Assembly: GCA_910583845.1 (NCBI GenBank)
Contig: CAJUAB010000019.1
Location: 1 to 64,000, forward strand
DNA from: an uncultured Acetatifactor sp.
GTDB lineage: Bacteria > Bacillota > Clostridia > Lachnospirales > Lachnospiraceae
Direction: 5' to 3'
Length of the DNA stretch: 64,000 nt
The notes under the pieces are model-generated. The model saw only the letters and a program-made list of their open reading frames with translations. It searched no databases and was not told the origin of the DNA. This document shows, in pieces, positions 53,586 through 62,112 of this stretch. Each line of letters begins with the position of its first letter. The stretch's first letter is position 1. Both the position numbers and the translations under genes were made by a program.

Positions 53586-54180
53586 TATGTATGGGGTGAT
53601 TATTCAGGAAAGCAAGGGGAATTTCATTCCCTATACCCTGTCACATTTTCCGGAGGCGGAGCATCAGAGGCTGCTTGGGGCTTTCCGGCAGGAACAGTTG
53701 TTTACCCGCGCGGGAAACGGGGAGATGGGGGCGGAGGAATTTCTGAAAAAGCTGGGATATGCGGACCCTGTGGGGGCCATGAAGGATTATCTGGAAAACT
53801 GGCTTACGCTGGACGCCGGATTTATCCCCTTCGCAAAGGGGCAAAAAGACTTTGATCTTGTGCTGTTGTCCAACGATGTGGCGGAGTGGAACCGCTATCT
53901 GATGGAATTTCATGGACTGGATCAGTTTTTTGAGGATGTGATTGTCAGCGGGCAGGTACATATGCGTAAACCCCGGGAGGAAATGTTCCGATACACCCTG
54001 GAGAGGCTGGGACGCCCGGCCCGGGAATGTGTCTTTGTGGACAACTGCGCGGATAATCTGCGCGCGGCAAAGAGGCTGGGAATCCGGACCGTACATTTTA
54101 ACCGGGACGGCGAACCCTATGAGGGCTGTCAGGTGAAGAATTTTCAGGAACTTGCCCGGACGCTGGCGGGAAAACGGTAA
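53560..54180 (+). CDS. HAD-superfamily hydrolase with DxYG motif
   Basis: 206 residues. HAD motifs: LLIDMYGVI (nucleophile Asp), LLSND (motif II Ser), RKPREEMF (motif III Lys) and CVFVDNCADN (acidic motif IV). The second Asp of the phosphatase DxD is replaced by Tyr, as in haloacid dehalogenases. The substrate is therefore uncertain. The start lies inside the methyltransferase gene, so the two are likely translated together. Confidence 0.82.
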   Translation: MEKNVLLIDMYGVIIQESKGNFIPYTLSHFPEAEHQRLLGAFRQEQLFTRAGNGEMGAEEFLKKLGYADPVGAMKDYLENWLTLDAGFIPFAKGQKDFDLVLLSNDVAEWNRYLMEFHGLDQFFEDVIVSGQVHMRKPREEMFRYTLERLGRPARECVFVDNCADNLRAAKRLGIRTVHFNRDGEPYEGCQVKNFQELARTLAGKR

Positions 54181-54231
54181 GCGGTACGGAGATGTCTGGG
54201 CCGGACCGGATGGAAAAAGGAGAGGGAAGCT

Positions 54232-55068
54232 ATGGCGGAAATTTTGTGTTCTACGGGGGCGCTGATTGGCAAGGGCAATCACAGGGATTATCATATTCTG
54301 GAAAAGCTGGCGGGAAAACTGGCCTGTGACGGGTACGAATTTATGATGTACAGTTCGTGGTATGGGGAATGGGAACGTCTGGCGGACGATCTGGAGGGTC
54401 TGGGGCTGTATATGCCGGTGCTGCACTGCGACAAACGGATTGGGGAAGCTGTGAGTCAGGGGGAGGATGTGGCAGAGGAAAGCAGTGAGGCTATGGAAAA
54501 GTTCCGCGTCAACTGCGCCCTGGCCCGGCGGATCGGGGCAAAAGCGCTGGTGCTGCATCTTTGGGGCGGCATGGCTTCGGATCAGCATTTTGACAATAAC
54601 ATGCGGGCCTACCCCAGGCTGCGGGACGTGGCGGAAGGCTATGGGCTGGACCTGCTGGTGGAAAATGTAGTGTGCAACAGGGAAAATCCCATGAAGCATC
54701 TGGTCCGGCTGGCGGAGGTCTATCCCCAGGCGCATTTTGTGTGGGATACCAAAATGGCGGCCTTTCACCAGGAGGAAACGCTGCTGTACCGGGAGGATTA
54801 TGCGTGGCTCTGGCAGCAGGGGCATATCCGGCATTACCATGTAAACGACTACGATGGGGGCTATATGGACTGGGGGAGTCTGCATGGCGACGTGAAGCCC
54901 ATAGGTGCGGGCCACATTGACTTTGACGCCTTTTTTCAGTATATTCATCGGATCGGGTATGACGGGAGTTTTACTGTGGAGGCCACGGCTTTTAATGTGG
55001 AAGGCGTTGTGGACACAGAGATGTTGAACGGGTGTTTCGCGCGGATACGGGCGGGCCTGAACCGGTAA
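54232..55068 (+). CDS. Sugar phosphate isomerase/epimerase-like TIM barrel
   Basis: 278 residues, xylose isomerase-like / AP endonuclease 2 superfamily. Strand ends carry the metal-site residues expected of it: LVENVV, HFVWDTKMA, HVNDYDGG, GAGHIDF and FTVEAT. Such proteins isomerise or epimerise small sugars or inositols. AAAGGAGAGG precedes the ATG. It follows the HAD gene by 51 bp and may belong to the same transcript. Confidence 0.8.
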   Translation: MAEILCSTGALIGKGNHRDYHILEKLAGKLACDGYEFMMYSSWYGEWERLADDLEGLGLYMPVLHCDKRIGEAVSQGEDVAEESSEAMEKFRVNCALARRIGAKALVLHLWGGMASDQHFDNNMRAYPRLRDVAEGYGLDLLVENVVCNRENPMKHLVRLAEVYPQAHFVWDTKMAAFHQEETLLYREDYAWLWQQGHIRHYHVNDYDGGYMDWGSLHGDVKPIGAGHIDFDAFFQYIHRIGYDGSFTVEATAFNVEGVVDTEMLNGCFARIRAGLNR

Positions 55069-55214
55069 GCCGGCGGCTTGTAGCCGTTAATCGGTCTGCT
55101 ACTCCTTACTACAGTCGTTCTGCGTCTCAGGATGGGAGGAAAAGCTGCGGGGAGTACGGCGCACGAAGACTCCTGAGAGCTCGGAGGGCAATTCCCGGCT
55201 GAAGGCGGAGACAG

Positions 55215-55512
55215 AAGAATTAACCGGGGATTTATGAGGACACACCGAAGACGAAGGGCTCTGTCCGGTATATCAGGCTGACGGATCAGGCCATGGAGCT
55301 GTTGGCGGAATATCGCAAGCGGTACAGGGAAGAAATTTTTTAACGGAATTGACAGCATGAGCATCAGCCACCGTCTCGGTCATGCCCATGTATCCACCAC
55401 CACGGATCTATACAGCCATGTGATTAAGGAGGCGGAGGAACGTATCAGCGACTGCGTGGCGGATGTGATATTGAGACCGGCGAAGACCAAACGGAAAGTG
55501 GTGGGGGATTAA
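55215..55512 (+). pseudogene. Remnant of a tyrosine integrase
   Basis: 55357-55512 codes in one frame for SISHRLGHAHVSTTTDLYSH, followed by VIKEAEERISDCVADV, which is the C-terminus of a tyrosine recombinase: the LGH box, the Thr-Thr, and the catalytic Tyr in LYSH. Upstream, in another frame, KTKGSVRYIRLTDQAMELL (about 55237-55310) looks like an earlier part of the same family. The Arg box and most of the catalytic domain are missing, so it is a deletion remnant. Stretch 55069-55214 shows no clear feature. Confidence 0.7.
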
Positions 55513-55531
55513 GAGAAAGCAATAAATCAAA

Positions 55532-55567
55532 AAAGGGATGCGTCTTCACCTAGGTGCGCATCCCTTT
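55532..55567. terminator. Terminator after the Rpn-like gene
   Basis: AAAGGGATGCG (55532-55542) pairs with CGCATCCCTTT (55557-55567), with an inner CACC/GGTG stem. A run of T follows on the minus strand, so it ends the leftward gene and may also act rightward. Confidence 0.85.
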
Positions 55568-55571
55568 CCTT

Positions 55572-56543
55572 TTACCAATATTGTTTTACCAATTCGGTGG
55601 ATTCATTTTCGGTCAGCTGAAACCTTTCCGCAATCCGTTTTATTGTCTCTACCAAAGAGATACCTAAATCTTTATATGTTTCCACCGCACCTTCGATCTT
55701 GCTTTCTTCTCGCATTTGTTGAATCGCCAAACACATATTCACATCTCCTTTCCCTTCGGGATATTTCAGCTTGGATCCCGTAACAATATTTATTACTTCA
55801 GCTGCTTGCCTTTCCATACTTTGAAATTTTAAATCTTCCTTTACAATCTTATTCAGAATCTGCTTATCCTTAGAATACTTAATGTATAGCATCACTTCCC
55901 GCAGATTAGAGTGAAATTCATTGATTTCCGCGTCTGACATTTCCTTTGGGGCAATCAGGTTCACATGGTAGTCCGGCGCGTGTGAAAGAATTGCATCGTC
56001 CACATCGGAATACATTTCTTTCAGGGAGAGCGGCGCATCCCAGCTGTCTGATCCAAAATATATTACAAGAGTGACCACAGGGATAAGGCGGTCTGTCTTC
56101 CAGAAGCCGCTTAAGAACTCACCGTCTGTTGGAACCTGTTTTTCTGATGGATTATCCGCCTGTGTAGATTTTGATTCCTTCATGGCCTGTCTATGGGCAT
56201 TGGCCACCTCGCTGACTTGGTGAGATAGCTGGAGAAAATCGTAAACCCCATTCTTGACTGGAAGGGCATAATGGATTTCTGACTGATTTTCGATTCCTAC
56301 CACACAGTATGCCGTTTTGCCGTCCGTCATGGCATATAGAAGTTTCAGCACATCCCGATATTTCTGCTCCGGTACACCTGCACCGCTGGCTCCATATGGA
56401 ATCACAATCTCCGTAGTGTCCAATTCCGTCAGCCGGGCAGGGTCGATCTTCTGATCCCCATGGTATAATAGCTGGTTAAACGCATCTGCAAAGACTATCG
56501 GATTTTCCATATATTCCTTTGTTATAGTATCTATCTTTCCCAT
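55572..56543 (-). CDS. Rpn/PD-(D/E)XK nuclease-family transposase-like protein
   Basis: 323 residues. The beginning (YMENPIVFADAFNQLLYHG) and the core GKTAYCVVGIENQSEIHYALP carry the E-x-Q pattern of the Rpn/YhgA-like group of the PD-(D/E)XK superfamily, some members of which nick DNA and promote recombination. The C-terminus has a helical tail (MREESKIEGAVETYKDLGISLVETIKRIAERF) common to this group. I chose ATG 56543, with GGAATTTTCATC upstream. Confidence 0.8.
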   Translation of the reverse strand: MGKIDTITKEYMENPIVFADAFNQLLYHGDQKIDPARLTELDTTEIVIPYGASGAGVPEQKYRDVLKLLYAMTDGKTAYCVVGIENQSEIHYALPVKNGVYDFLQLSHQVSEVANAHRQAMKESKSTQADNPSEKQVPTDGEFLSGFWKTDRLIPVVTLVIYFGSDSWDAPLSLKEMYSDVDDAILSHAPDYHVNLIAPKEMSDAEINEFHSNLREVMLYIKYSKDKQILNKIVKEDLKFQSMERQAAEVINIVTGSKLKYPEGKGDVNMCLAIQQMREESKIEGAVETYKDLGISLVETIKRIAERFQLTENESTELVKQYW

Positions 56544-56563
56544 GATGAAAATTCCTTTCTTCC

Positions 56564-56582
56564 ATGGGAAGATTCTTCCCAT
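56564..56582. repeat. 19-bp palindrome in the Rpn-like leader
   Basis: ATGGGAAGA-T-TCTTCCCAT, a perfect 9-1-9 inverted repeat 20 bp upstream of the start codon, between promoter and gene. GGGAA-type motifs recur around it. Confidence 0.55.
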
Positions 56583-56608
56583 TGGGAGGGTTTTTTCCCA
56601 TTAATAAC

Positions 56609-56637
56609 AGTATACGCTGAAAAAATTTTTTTCTCAA
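56609..56637 (-). promoter_or_regulatory. Promoter of the Rpn-like gene
   Basis: On the minus strand: TTGAGA (56637-56632), 17-bp A/T spacer, TATACT (56614-56609). Confidence 0.75.
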
Positions 56638-56639
56638 TA

Positions 56640-57060
56640 GGCTTTTCAAAATCGTATAAAGGATTTCAGCGAGCCAGATTCTTTGTCCGGCTTTCATGAA
56701 AATTAGCAGTCTTCCCCCTGCCAATTTAGCAGTGCCGGAGATTAAATTTAAGTGTGTTGAACTTTTGGTGCCTTCTGGTTTGCATCCGTATTTTCAGCTA
56801 GATTGCTGTAAACGGGTTGAATTATTGTTGAACTATTTGCCCCTGACCTCTCTTGCTATGTACTTCCAAACAAGCTGCAAACGCTGAATTTACGGAATTC
56901 TCAAAAAAATCTAACCTGTGCAGTACACAATGTGGGGCATCATCCTGCATAAATTTCTCACAGACTGTGACGCGTGGGTGCTGGGGGCATATTTCCCTGA
57001 ATATGCCCCCGGCACCTGTCCGGACCAGAATAGCTTATATGTGTCGGGCCCTGCCGCTTT
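56640..57060. other. Non-coding stretch between the Rpn-like gene and thrS
   Basis: AT-richer than its surroundings, with only short open frames that have neither a ribosome site nor recognisable products. I see no hairpin terminator for thrS with a T-tract. Nothing else supported. Confidence 0.4.
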
Positions 57061-58833
57061 CTACATACGGTCCATTGACGCACAGAGCAGTTCTGTCAGC
57101 TGCTCAACGGACATTTCTCCTAACTCCTGGCGGTCCTCCGCGGCGTCCCGCTGCCGGACGGACACTGTGTGATTCCGTTTTTCCCGTTCCCCTGCAATGA
57201 GCAGAAAGGGAACTCTGTCCATACGGGCTTCCCGTATTTTGTATCCCAGCTTTTCGTCCCGCCTGTCGATCTCCGTCCGGATATCCTGCTTTCTCAGCTG
57301 ATCCGCCACTTCTCCCGCATAGTCCAGATATTTGTCCGAAACAGGCAGTATTCTGACCTGAACGGGAGAAAGCCACAGGGGAAATTTGCCGGCGTAATGC
57401 TCGATCAGAATGCCGATTAAACGCTCAATAGAGCCGAAGACTACCCGATGCAGCATGAGGGGGCGGTGTTTTTCACCGTCCGCTCCCATATATTCGAGGT
57501 CAAATCGTGCGGGCAGTTGAAAATCCAGCTGAATGGTTCCGCATTGCCAGGTTCTGCCGAGGGAGTCCCGCAGATGGAAATCCAGCTTCGGCCCGTAAAA
57601 TGCGCCGTCCCCCTCGTGGATCACATAGGATTTTCCCATTTTGATGACCGCGTCCGCCAGGGCTTTTGTGGCAAGTTCCCACTCTTCGTCGCTTCCGATG
57701 GAATCATCGGGTCTGGTAGACAGTTCTATTTCATACGAGAAACCAAAGCGGTCATAGACTTCATCAATAAGCCGCATGACGCCCTGAATCTCATCCTGCA
57801 CCTGCTCCGGCGTCATGAAGATGTGGGCATCGTCCTGAGTGAGACAGCGCACCCGCATCAACCCATGGAGGGTGCCGGATTTTTCATGCCGGTGTACCAG
57901 ACCCAGCTCCCCCATTCGCAGGGGAAGATCCCGGTAGGAGTGGGGCTGCTGTTTATATACCAGCATTCCGCCCGGGCAGTTCATGGGGCGGATGGCGAAG
58001 TCTGCCCCATCAATCAGGGTAGTATGCATTTTGTCCCGATAATGCTCCCAGTGCCCGGAGGTCTCCCACAGCTGGCGGTTCATGATCATGGGAGTGGAAA
58101 TCTCCACATATCCTTCCCTTTGGTGGATTTTTCTCCAATACTCGATCAAAAGATTTTTGAGAATCAGGCCTTTAGGGAGCAGAAAAGGGAATCCGGGAGC
58201 TTCGTCCAGCAGAGCAAACAACCCAAGCTCCTTTCCGAGTCTCCGGTGATCCCGGGCTTTGGCCTCCTCCAGCCTGTGCAGATATTCCTCCAGCTCGGCG
58301 GCATTGGGAAAGGAGATGCCGTATATTCGGGTCAGCATCCGGTTTTTTTCATCTCCCCGCCAGTAGGCCCCGGCCACAGACAACAGTCTGATGGCCCGGA
58401 TGGGGCTTGTGCTGGTGAGATGGGGGCCTGCGCAGAGTTCCGTGTAGTCGCCCTGCCTGTAAAAAGTCAGTTCTTCGGAGGCGGGCAGTTCGCGAATCAA
58501 CTCCTGCTTAAAGTCTTCTCCCCGATCAGCCATATAGGAGAGTGCCTCCTTACGGGAAACCGTCCGGACCTGGAGAGAAAGGGATTCTCCGGTCAGTTTT
58601 TTCATTTCTTCCTCCACCGCTGCCAGCTTTTCCTCCGAAAAGGGAAAGGAAAATTCGAAATCATAGTAAAATCCGTTGTCCGTTGCCGGGCCGATGGCGC
58701 ACTTGGTGTCGGGATACAGGCGTTTGACTGCCTGAGCCAGAACATGGGCGCTGGTGTGCCAGAATGCTTTCCTGCCTTCTTTTTCGTGGAAGTCAGAGGC
58801 GGTGATTTCTCCGTTTTTGTGTAAGATTTTCAT
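57061..58833 (-). CDS. thrS: Threonyl-tRNA synthetase lacking the TGS domain
   Basis: 590 residues; common bacterial ThrRS is about 640. It charges tRNA-Thr. Editing-domain motifs HTSAHVLAQAV (HxxxH) and YTELCAGPH are near the start, so editing is retained, but the usual N-terminal TGS domain is mostly missing. Class II core motifs are IRPMNCPGG, RHEKSGTLHGLMRVR (motif 2) and RPLMLHRVVFGSIERLIG (motif 3); a C-terminal anticodon-binding domain follows. I chose ATG 58833 (MKILHKNGE) with GAGGAG upstream; ATG 58917 lies inside the T-box terminator. Controlled by a T-box. Confidence 0.93.
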   Translation of the reverse strand: MKILHKNGEITASDFHEKEGRKAFWHTSAHVLAQAVKRLYPDTKCAIGPATDNGFYYDFEFSFPFSEEKLAAVEEEMKKLTGESLSLQVRTVSRKEALSYMADRGEDFKQELIRELPASEELTFYRQGDYTELCAGPHLTSTSPIRAIRLLSVAGAYWRGDEKNRMLTRIYGISFPNAAELEEYLHRLEEAKARDHRRLGKELGLFALLDEAPGFPFLLPKGLILKNLLIEYWRKIHQREGYVEISTPMIMNRQLWETSGHWEHYRDKMHTTLIDGADFAIRPMNCPGGMLVYKQQPHSYRDLPLRMGELGLVHRHEKSGTLHGLMRVRCLTQDDAHIFMTPEQVQDEIQGVMRLIDEVYDRFGFSYEIELSTRPDDSIGSDEEWELATKALADAVIKMGKSYVIHEGDGAFYGPKLDFHLRDSLGRTWQCGTIQLDFQLPARFDLEYMGADGEKHRPLMLHRVVFGSIERLIGILIEHYAGKFPLWLSPVQVRILPVSDKYLDYAGEVADQLRKQDIRTEIDRRDEKLGYKIREARMDRVPFLLIAGEREKRNHTVSVRQRDAAEDRQELGEMSVEQLTELLCASMDRM

Positions 58834-58902
58834 TGTCTGTTGCTCCTCGCTTTCCGGTAATGCCAATCCATTACCTGTGTCGGTTATCAGTTGCAACAAC
58901 AT

Positions 58903-59145
58903 AAGAAAAGCACCCACAGGACTGTTGTCACAGTCCTAAGGGTGCATCTGCACGGTTCCACCTTAACTTTTCACTTCGGATTCCAGTAAATCCTATCCTT
59001 TAACGCAGGCATACGGTAACGCTTACATACAATTTCAGCGCTACGGCTCGGGAATGGTTTTCGTCTGCTGTCCTCATAAACGGCTTCCACCAAAACGCCG
59101 CTCTCTCTGTATGATTCATACAAACTACTTTTTTCCGTCATTGCT
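58903..59145 (-). promoter_or_regulatory. T-box riboswitch with threonine specifier
   Basis: Read on the minus strand: an AGTAG-type Stem I motif near 59130, a GGTGGAAGCC segment, a specifier ACC (Thr) at 59058-59056, and the T-box AAGGTGGAACCGTG (58964-58951). A terminator hairpin follows: GCACCC...GGGTGC (58945-58910) with T-tract 58909-58903. Uncharged tRNA-Thr should stabilise the antiterminator and raise thrS expression. Confidence 0.93.
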
Positions 59146-59165
59146 TTTCTTATGTCATTAATGTC

Positions 59166-59194
59166 AGATTACCAGAGATATGCCGGTTTGTCAA
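59166..59194 (-). promoter_or_regulatory. Candidate promoter of the thrS T-box transcript
   Basis: On the minus strand: a perfect TTGACA (59194-59189), 17-bp spacer, TAATCT (59171-59166) with an extended TGG. The -10 is weak apart from that extension. Confidence 0.55.
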
Positions 59195-59206
59195 TCAAAA
59201 AATCGG

Positions 59207-60247
59207 TTATCCCATTTTTTCCCGGAATGCGTCAAAACTGACGGCCTTGGCCGCGGATTTGAGCCATTGGCGCAGGGCTTCCATATTGTTCTGCGTATGA
59301 ATCCGGGCGTATATATCCTGAGGGATATCGCCCAGCTCTTCCAGAAGATCCAGAATATCCTGCCTGCCGCGGTTAAGTTCTCCCTGCTCCAAACCTTGTT
59401 CCAAACCCTGCTCCATTCCTTTTCTCAAACCTTCTTCAATAAATAACTCGGAAATATTACACATGGTATTCAGCCTCCTTTCCATTTCCACAGTCATGAC
59501 AATTCCGTACTCTCTTTCCAGAACATCTTTTTTGTCTTTCACGCTCTTTGATGAAAACAGCGTTTCCAGCATGGAGATCAGGGCGCATTCGGAAGGCTCC
59601 ACATTCTCCCGGATTCGGATCGTGATGATAATGCCCTGCATCAGGCCTATGATGCTCGGACCGCCTCCCGCACCAAATACTGTCTTCTTTATGAGACTGA
59701 TTTCCTCTATGGAGTCACCGTCCCTTTTCCCGTCCATGCAGACCCAGATGCTCCGCACATTCCGCAGGCTGTTATAATTCGAGTGAAAAAATTCCCTGTT
59801 TTTTTGCCCGGAGATCATTCTGGACAGGTAGAATACAATCCGATTTTCCAGATGATAGCGCAGACGGCCCGGGCGGGAGTCGTTCTGCGCTTCCAGATCC
59901 ATGAGGAATTTGACATTTGCGGTTCTGGAATATGCGCTGAAGCGGATGTCAAAAAAGATGACTCCTTCTCCCGGAACAGCGTCCTCCGTTTTGGATTCCC
60001 TGACGGGCCCCAGGCTGGACAGCCCCGGGTCAATGGGGACGCCGTCCACGGTGATGTCGTCGTCAATGCAGCCCATAATGTCGGGAATGTTCATGTCATG
60101 AAATTCCCGGACCGTATATTTGAGAATCCACGACAATACCTGCCTGTCAGACAGAAGCGCCTTCGCATGGGTGTCGTAGGTGCTGTCCCCGGCCGTCATA
60201 TGCAGGGTCTTTGCCACATAGGTTGCTGTTTTGCTGTCATTGTTCAT
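59207..60247 (-). CDS. Rpn/PD-(D/E)XK nuclease-family transposase-like protein
   Basis: 346 residues. The nuclease-fold pattern is clear: GVIFFDIRFSAY...VKFLMDLEAQND (D...E-x-Q), typical of the Rpn group. The C-terminus has a heptad-like repeat (GMEQGLEQGLEQGELNRGR) and a helical tail. Paralogue in kind of 55572-56543, on the other side of thrS. AGGAGG precedes the ATG at a long spacing. Whether it moves DNA is not known. Confidence 0.82.
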   Translation of the reverse strand: MNNDSKTATYVAKTLHMTAGDSTYDTHAKALLSDRQVLSWILKYTVREFHDMNIPDIMGCIDDDITVDGVPIDPGLSSLGPVRESKTEDAVPGEGVIFFDIRFSAYSRTANVKFLMDLEAQNDSRPGRLRYHLENRIVFYLSRMISGQKNREFFHSNYNSLRNVRSIWVCMDGKRDGDSIEEISLIKKTVFGAGGGPSIIGLMQGIIITIRIRENVEPSECALISMLETLFSSKSVKDKKDVLEREYGIVMTVEMERRLNTMCNISELFIEEGLRKGMEQGLEQGLEQGELNRGRQDILDLLEELGDIPQDIYARIHTQNNMEALRQWLKSAAKAVSFDAFREKMG

Positions 60248-60492
60248 TTACATGTTACCTCCTGCCTTACAGGAGACAACGGATGAGGTTTACTTCCCGA
60301 TATCAGGACGGCAAAATAGTATCCAGCCTGAAAATCTCCTGCTTTTAAGTTGTGTTGTTTGAATTGAAAGCATAGATTTTCCGATGGCCTGAAAAGAGAA
60401 TGGATAAACCAATAGTTTTTAGAAGAAACGTATGCTCTTTATACACAATAACATATATGGCGCAGAAACACAACCGGTTTTTTCAAAATCAC

Positions 60493-60522
60493 TTGCCAGA
60501 ATTTTGCCAGTGGGAGTATAAT
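60493..60522 (+). promoter_or_regulatory. Promoter of the alpha-galactosidase gene
   Basis: TTGCCA (60493-60498), 18-bp spacer, a perfect TATAAT (60517-60522). TTGCCAG is repeated within the spacer. The rest of the 60248-60492 stretch shows nothing clear. Confidence 0.75.
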
Positions 60523-60557
60523 GATCCCGGAGGACAAAACGTTGTCTGGGCCGCATG

Positions 60558-60595
60558 CATTGGACCGGCCATCGGCGCCGATGGCCGGTCCAATG
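60558..60595. repeat. Perfect 38-bp palindrome in the alpha-galactosidase leader
   Basis: CATTGGACCGGCCATCGGC (60558-60576) is followed directly by its exact reverse complement (60577-60595), with no loop. It begins about 29 bases after the expected transcription start and ends 71 bases before the ATG. It could be an operator, an RNA hairpin, or an inserted palindromic element. Confidence 0.85.
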
Positions 60596-60666
60596 TAAGC
60601 AGGCGTATGTAATTTCCTGCAATGATTTTAATGCGGGATTCTGAAAGCCGAAAAGGAGGACGCAAT

Positions 60667-61797
60667 ATGCTGGCAATGAAAGCGCCCATGGGCTGGAACT
60701 CATGGAATACTTTTGGGAAGGATATCAGCGAACAGCTGATCATGGAGATGGCGGATACCATCGTGGAAAAGGGATACAGGGACGCGGGGTATGAATATGT
60801 GATTATAGATGACTGCTGGTCGCTCAAGGAGAGGGTGGACGGGAAGCTGGCGGCAGACCCCGCTCTGTTTCCCCATGGGATGAAATATCTCTCCGACTAC
60901 GTGCATTCCAGGGGGCTGAAATTCGGTATGTACTCCTGCGCGGGTTTCATGACCTGCGCAGGGTATCCCAGCAGTTACGGACATGAGTTCGAGGATGCGA
61001 AACAATTCGCGGAGTGGGGTGTGGACTATCTGAAATACGATTTCTGCAATTTCCCCTCCAGCGGCAACGGGAAAAATGCCTATCTGACCATGGCCATGGC
61101 TCTGCGCGCCAGCGGCAGGGAGATCCTGCTGGCGGCCTGTAACTGGGGGGTGGAGAACCCTTCCGGCTGGATGCGTTCCAGAGGGGCGCACAGTTACCGC
61201 TCTACAGGGGACATCTTCGATGTGCCCAGAAGCTATAAGGATATATTTAAAAGTCAGGTGGAAAACATCGAGAATAATGGCCCCGGCTGCTATAATGACA
61301 TGGATATGCTGATCGTAGGCATGCACGGCAAAGGAAATGTGGGGCTGGACGGCTGTAGTGATATGCAGTATCTGCAGCATTTCGCCATGTGGGCCTTCCT
61401 GGGTTCGCCGTTGATTATCGGTTCCGATCTGCGAAATCTGGATGAAGGCAACGCAAAAACGCTGCTTTGCGGGGGATTGATTGCCATCAATCAGGACCAG
61501 GAGTGCAGACCCGCTTTTCTGCTGGGACATAACGGGGAAAAGACATATACGCTGGCCAAAATCATGAGCGATAACCGGGTGGCCATGGGCTTTTTCAATC
61601 TGGAGGCCGATGACGACTGGAACAGTGTCATGAGTGTTTCCTTTGACGATCTGGGTATTCATTCCGAGTCCGGCGTGGCGCTGAGACTGACGGATGCCAT
61701 TACCGGGGAAGAGCTGGGGGTATACAGAGACGGATACCGCTGCAAGGTGGGCCTGGATGCCTGCAAAGTGCTGGTGGGAGAACTGGTCTGTGAATGA
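60667..61797 (+). CDS. Alpha-galactosidase, GH27 type
   Basis: 376 residues, no signal peptide, so likely intracellular. It removes terminal alpha-galactose from oligosaccharides such as raffinose or galactomannan fragments. The (beta/alpha)8 barrel begins APMGWNSWNTF, with DDCW at strand 2. The nucleophile Asp is in YLKYDFCN and the acid/base Asp in CYNDMDML, the GH27 pattern. A short beta domain ends the protein. AAAGGAGGACGCA precedes ATG 60667. A small CxxC protein gene overlaps its end. Confidence 0.9.
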   Translation: MLAMKAPMGWNSWNTFGKDISEQLIMEMADTIVEKGYRDAGYEYVIIDDCWSLKERVDGKLAADPALFPHGMKYLSDYVHSRGLKFGMYSCAGFMTCAGYPSSYGHEFEDAKQFAEWGVDYLKYDFCNFPSSGNGKNAYLTMAMALRASGREILLAACNWGVENPSGWMRSRGAHSYRSTGDIFDVPRSYKDIFKSQVENIENNGPGCYNDMDMLIVGMHGKGNVGLDGCSDMQYLQHFAMWAFLGSPLIIGSDLRNLDEGNAKTLLCGGLIAINQDQECRPAFLLGHNGEKTYTLAKIMSDNRVAMGFFNLEADDDWNSVMSVSFDDLGIHSESGVALRLTDAITGEELGVYRDGYRCKVGLDACKVLVGELVCE

Positions 61798-62065
61798 CGG
61801 GGTTCTGGCATCCGGGCAGTCCTCTGACTGCCCGGGCAGCGCTCCGCCGGGAGAGCCGGGGGACGTATATGGCGGGAAGCGGTGCAGAAACTGCCAAAGC
61901 GTGCTGTCTCCGGATGAGATTGCCCTGCACAGAAAACTTCATAACCGGGCGGCGGACTCTTTTCTGTGCATTGCCTGCAACGCGCAGTATTTCGGTGTTG
62001 CCACGCAGCTTCTGGAAGAAAAGATCCGGCAGTTTAAAGAGATGGGCTGTACCCTGTTTCAATGA
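61790..62065 (+). CDS. Small CxxC zinc-binding protein
   Basis: 91 residues if GTG 61790 is the start, which overlaps the alpha-galactosidase stop. The conserved part is C-terminal: KRCRNCQSVLSPDEIALHRK and FLCIACNAQYFGV, two CxxC pairs 30 residues apart, then a helix ending EMGCTLFQ. Similar small proteins of unknown function are common in Lachnospiraceae. The first 30 residues are poorly conserved in style, so the true start is uncertain. Confidence 0.6.
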   Translation: MNDGVLASGQSSDCPGSAPPGEPGDVYGGKRCRNCQSVLSPDEIALHRKLHNRAADSFLCIACNAQYFGVATQLLEEKIRQFKEMGCTLFQ

Positions 62066-62112
62066 CGGGAGGCGCGTCCGGCGATTCGTGGCCGCTGTGG
62101 CGCGCCCTGCGG

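Noticed and set aside
59120..59145. A third recombination half-site near the T-box start (TGACGGAAAAAAGT on the minus strand)
   Set aside because: It lacks the second half-site and lies in the T-box Stem I region, which explains the sequence.
60400..60612. A 70-codon frame covering the 38-bp palindrome
   Set aside because: No ribosome site, and it crosses the promoter and leader of the alpha-galactosidase gene.
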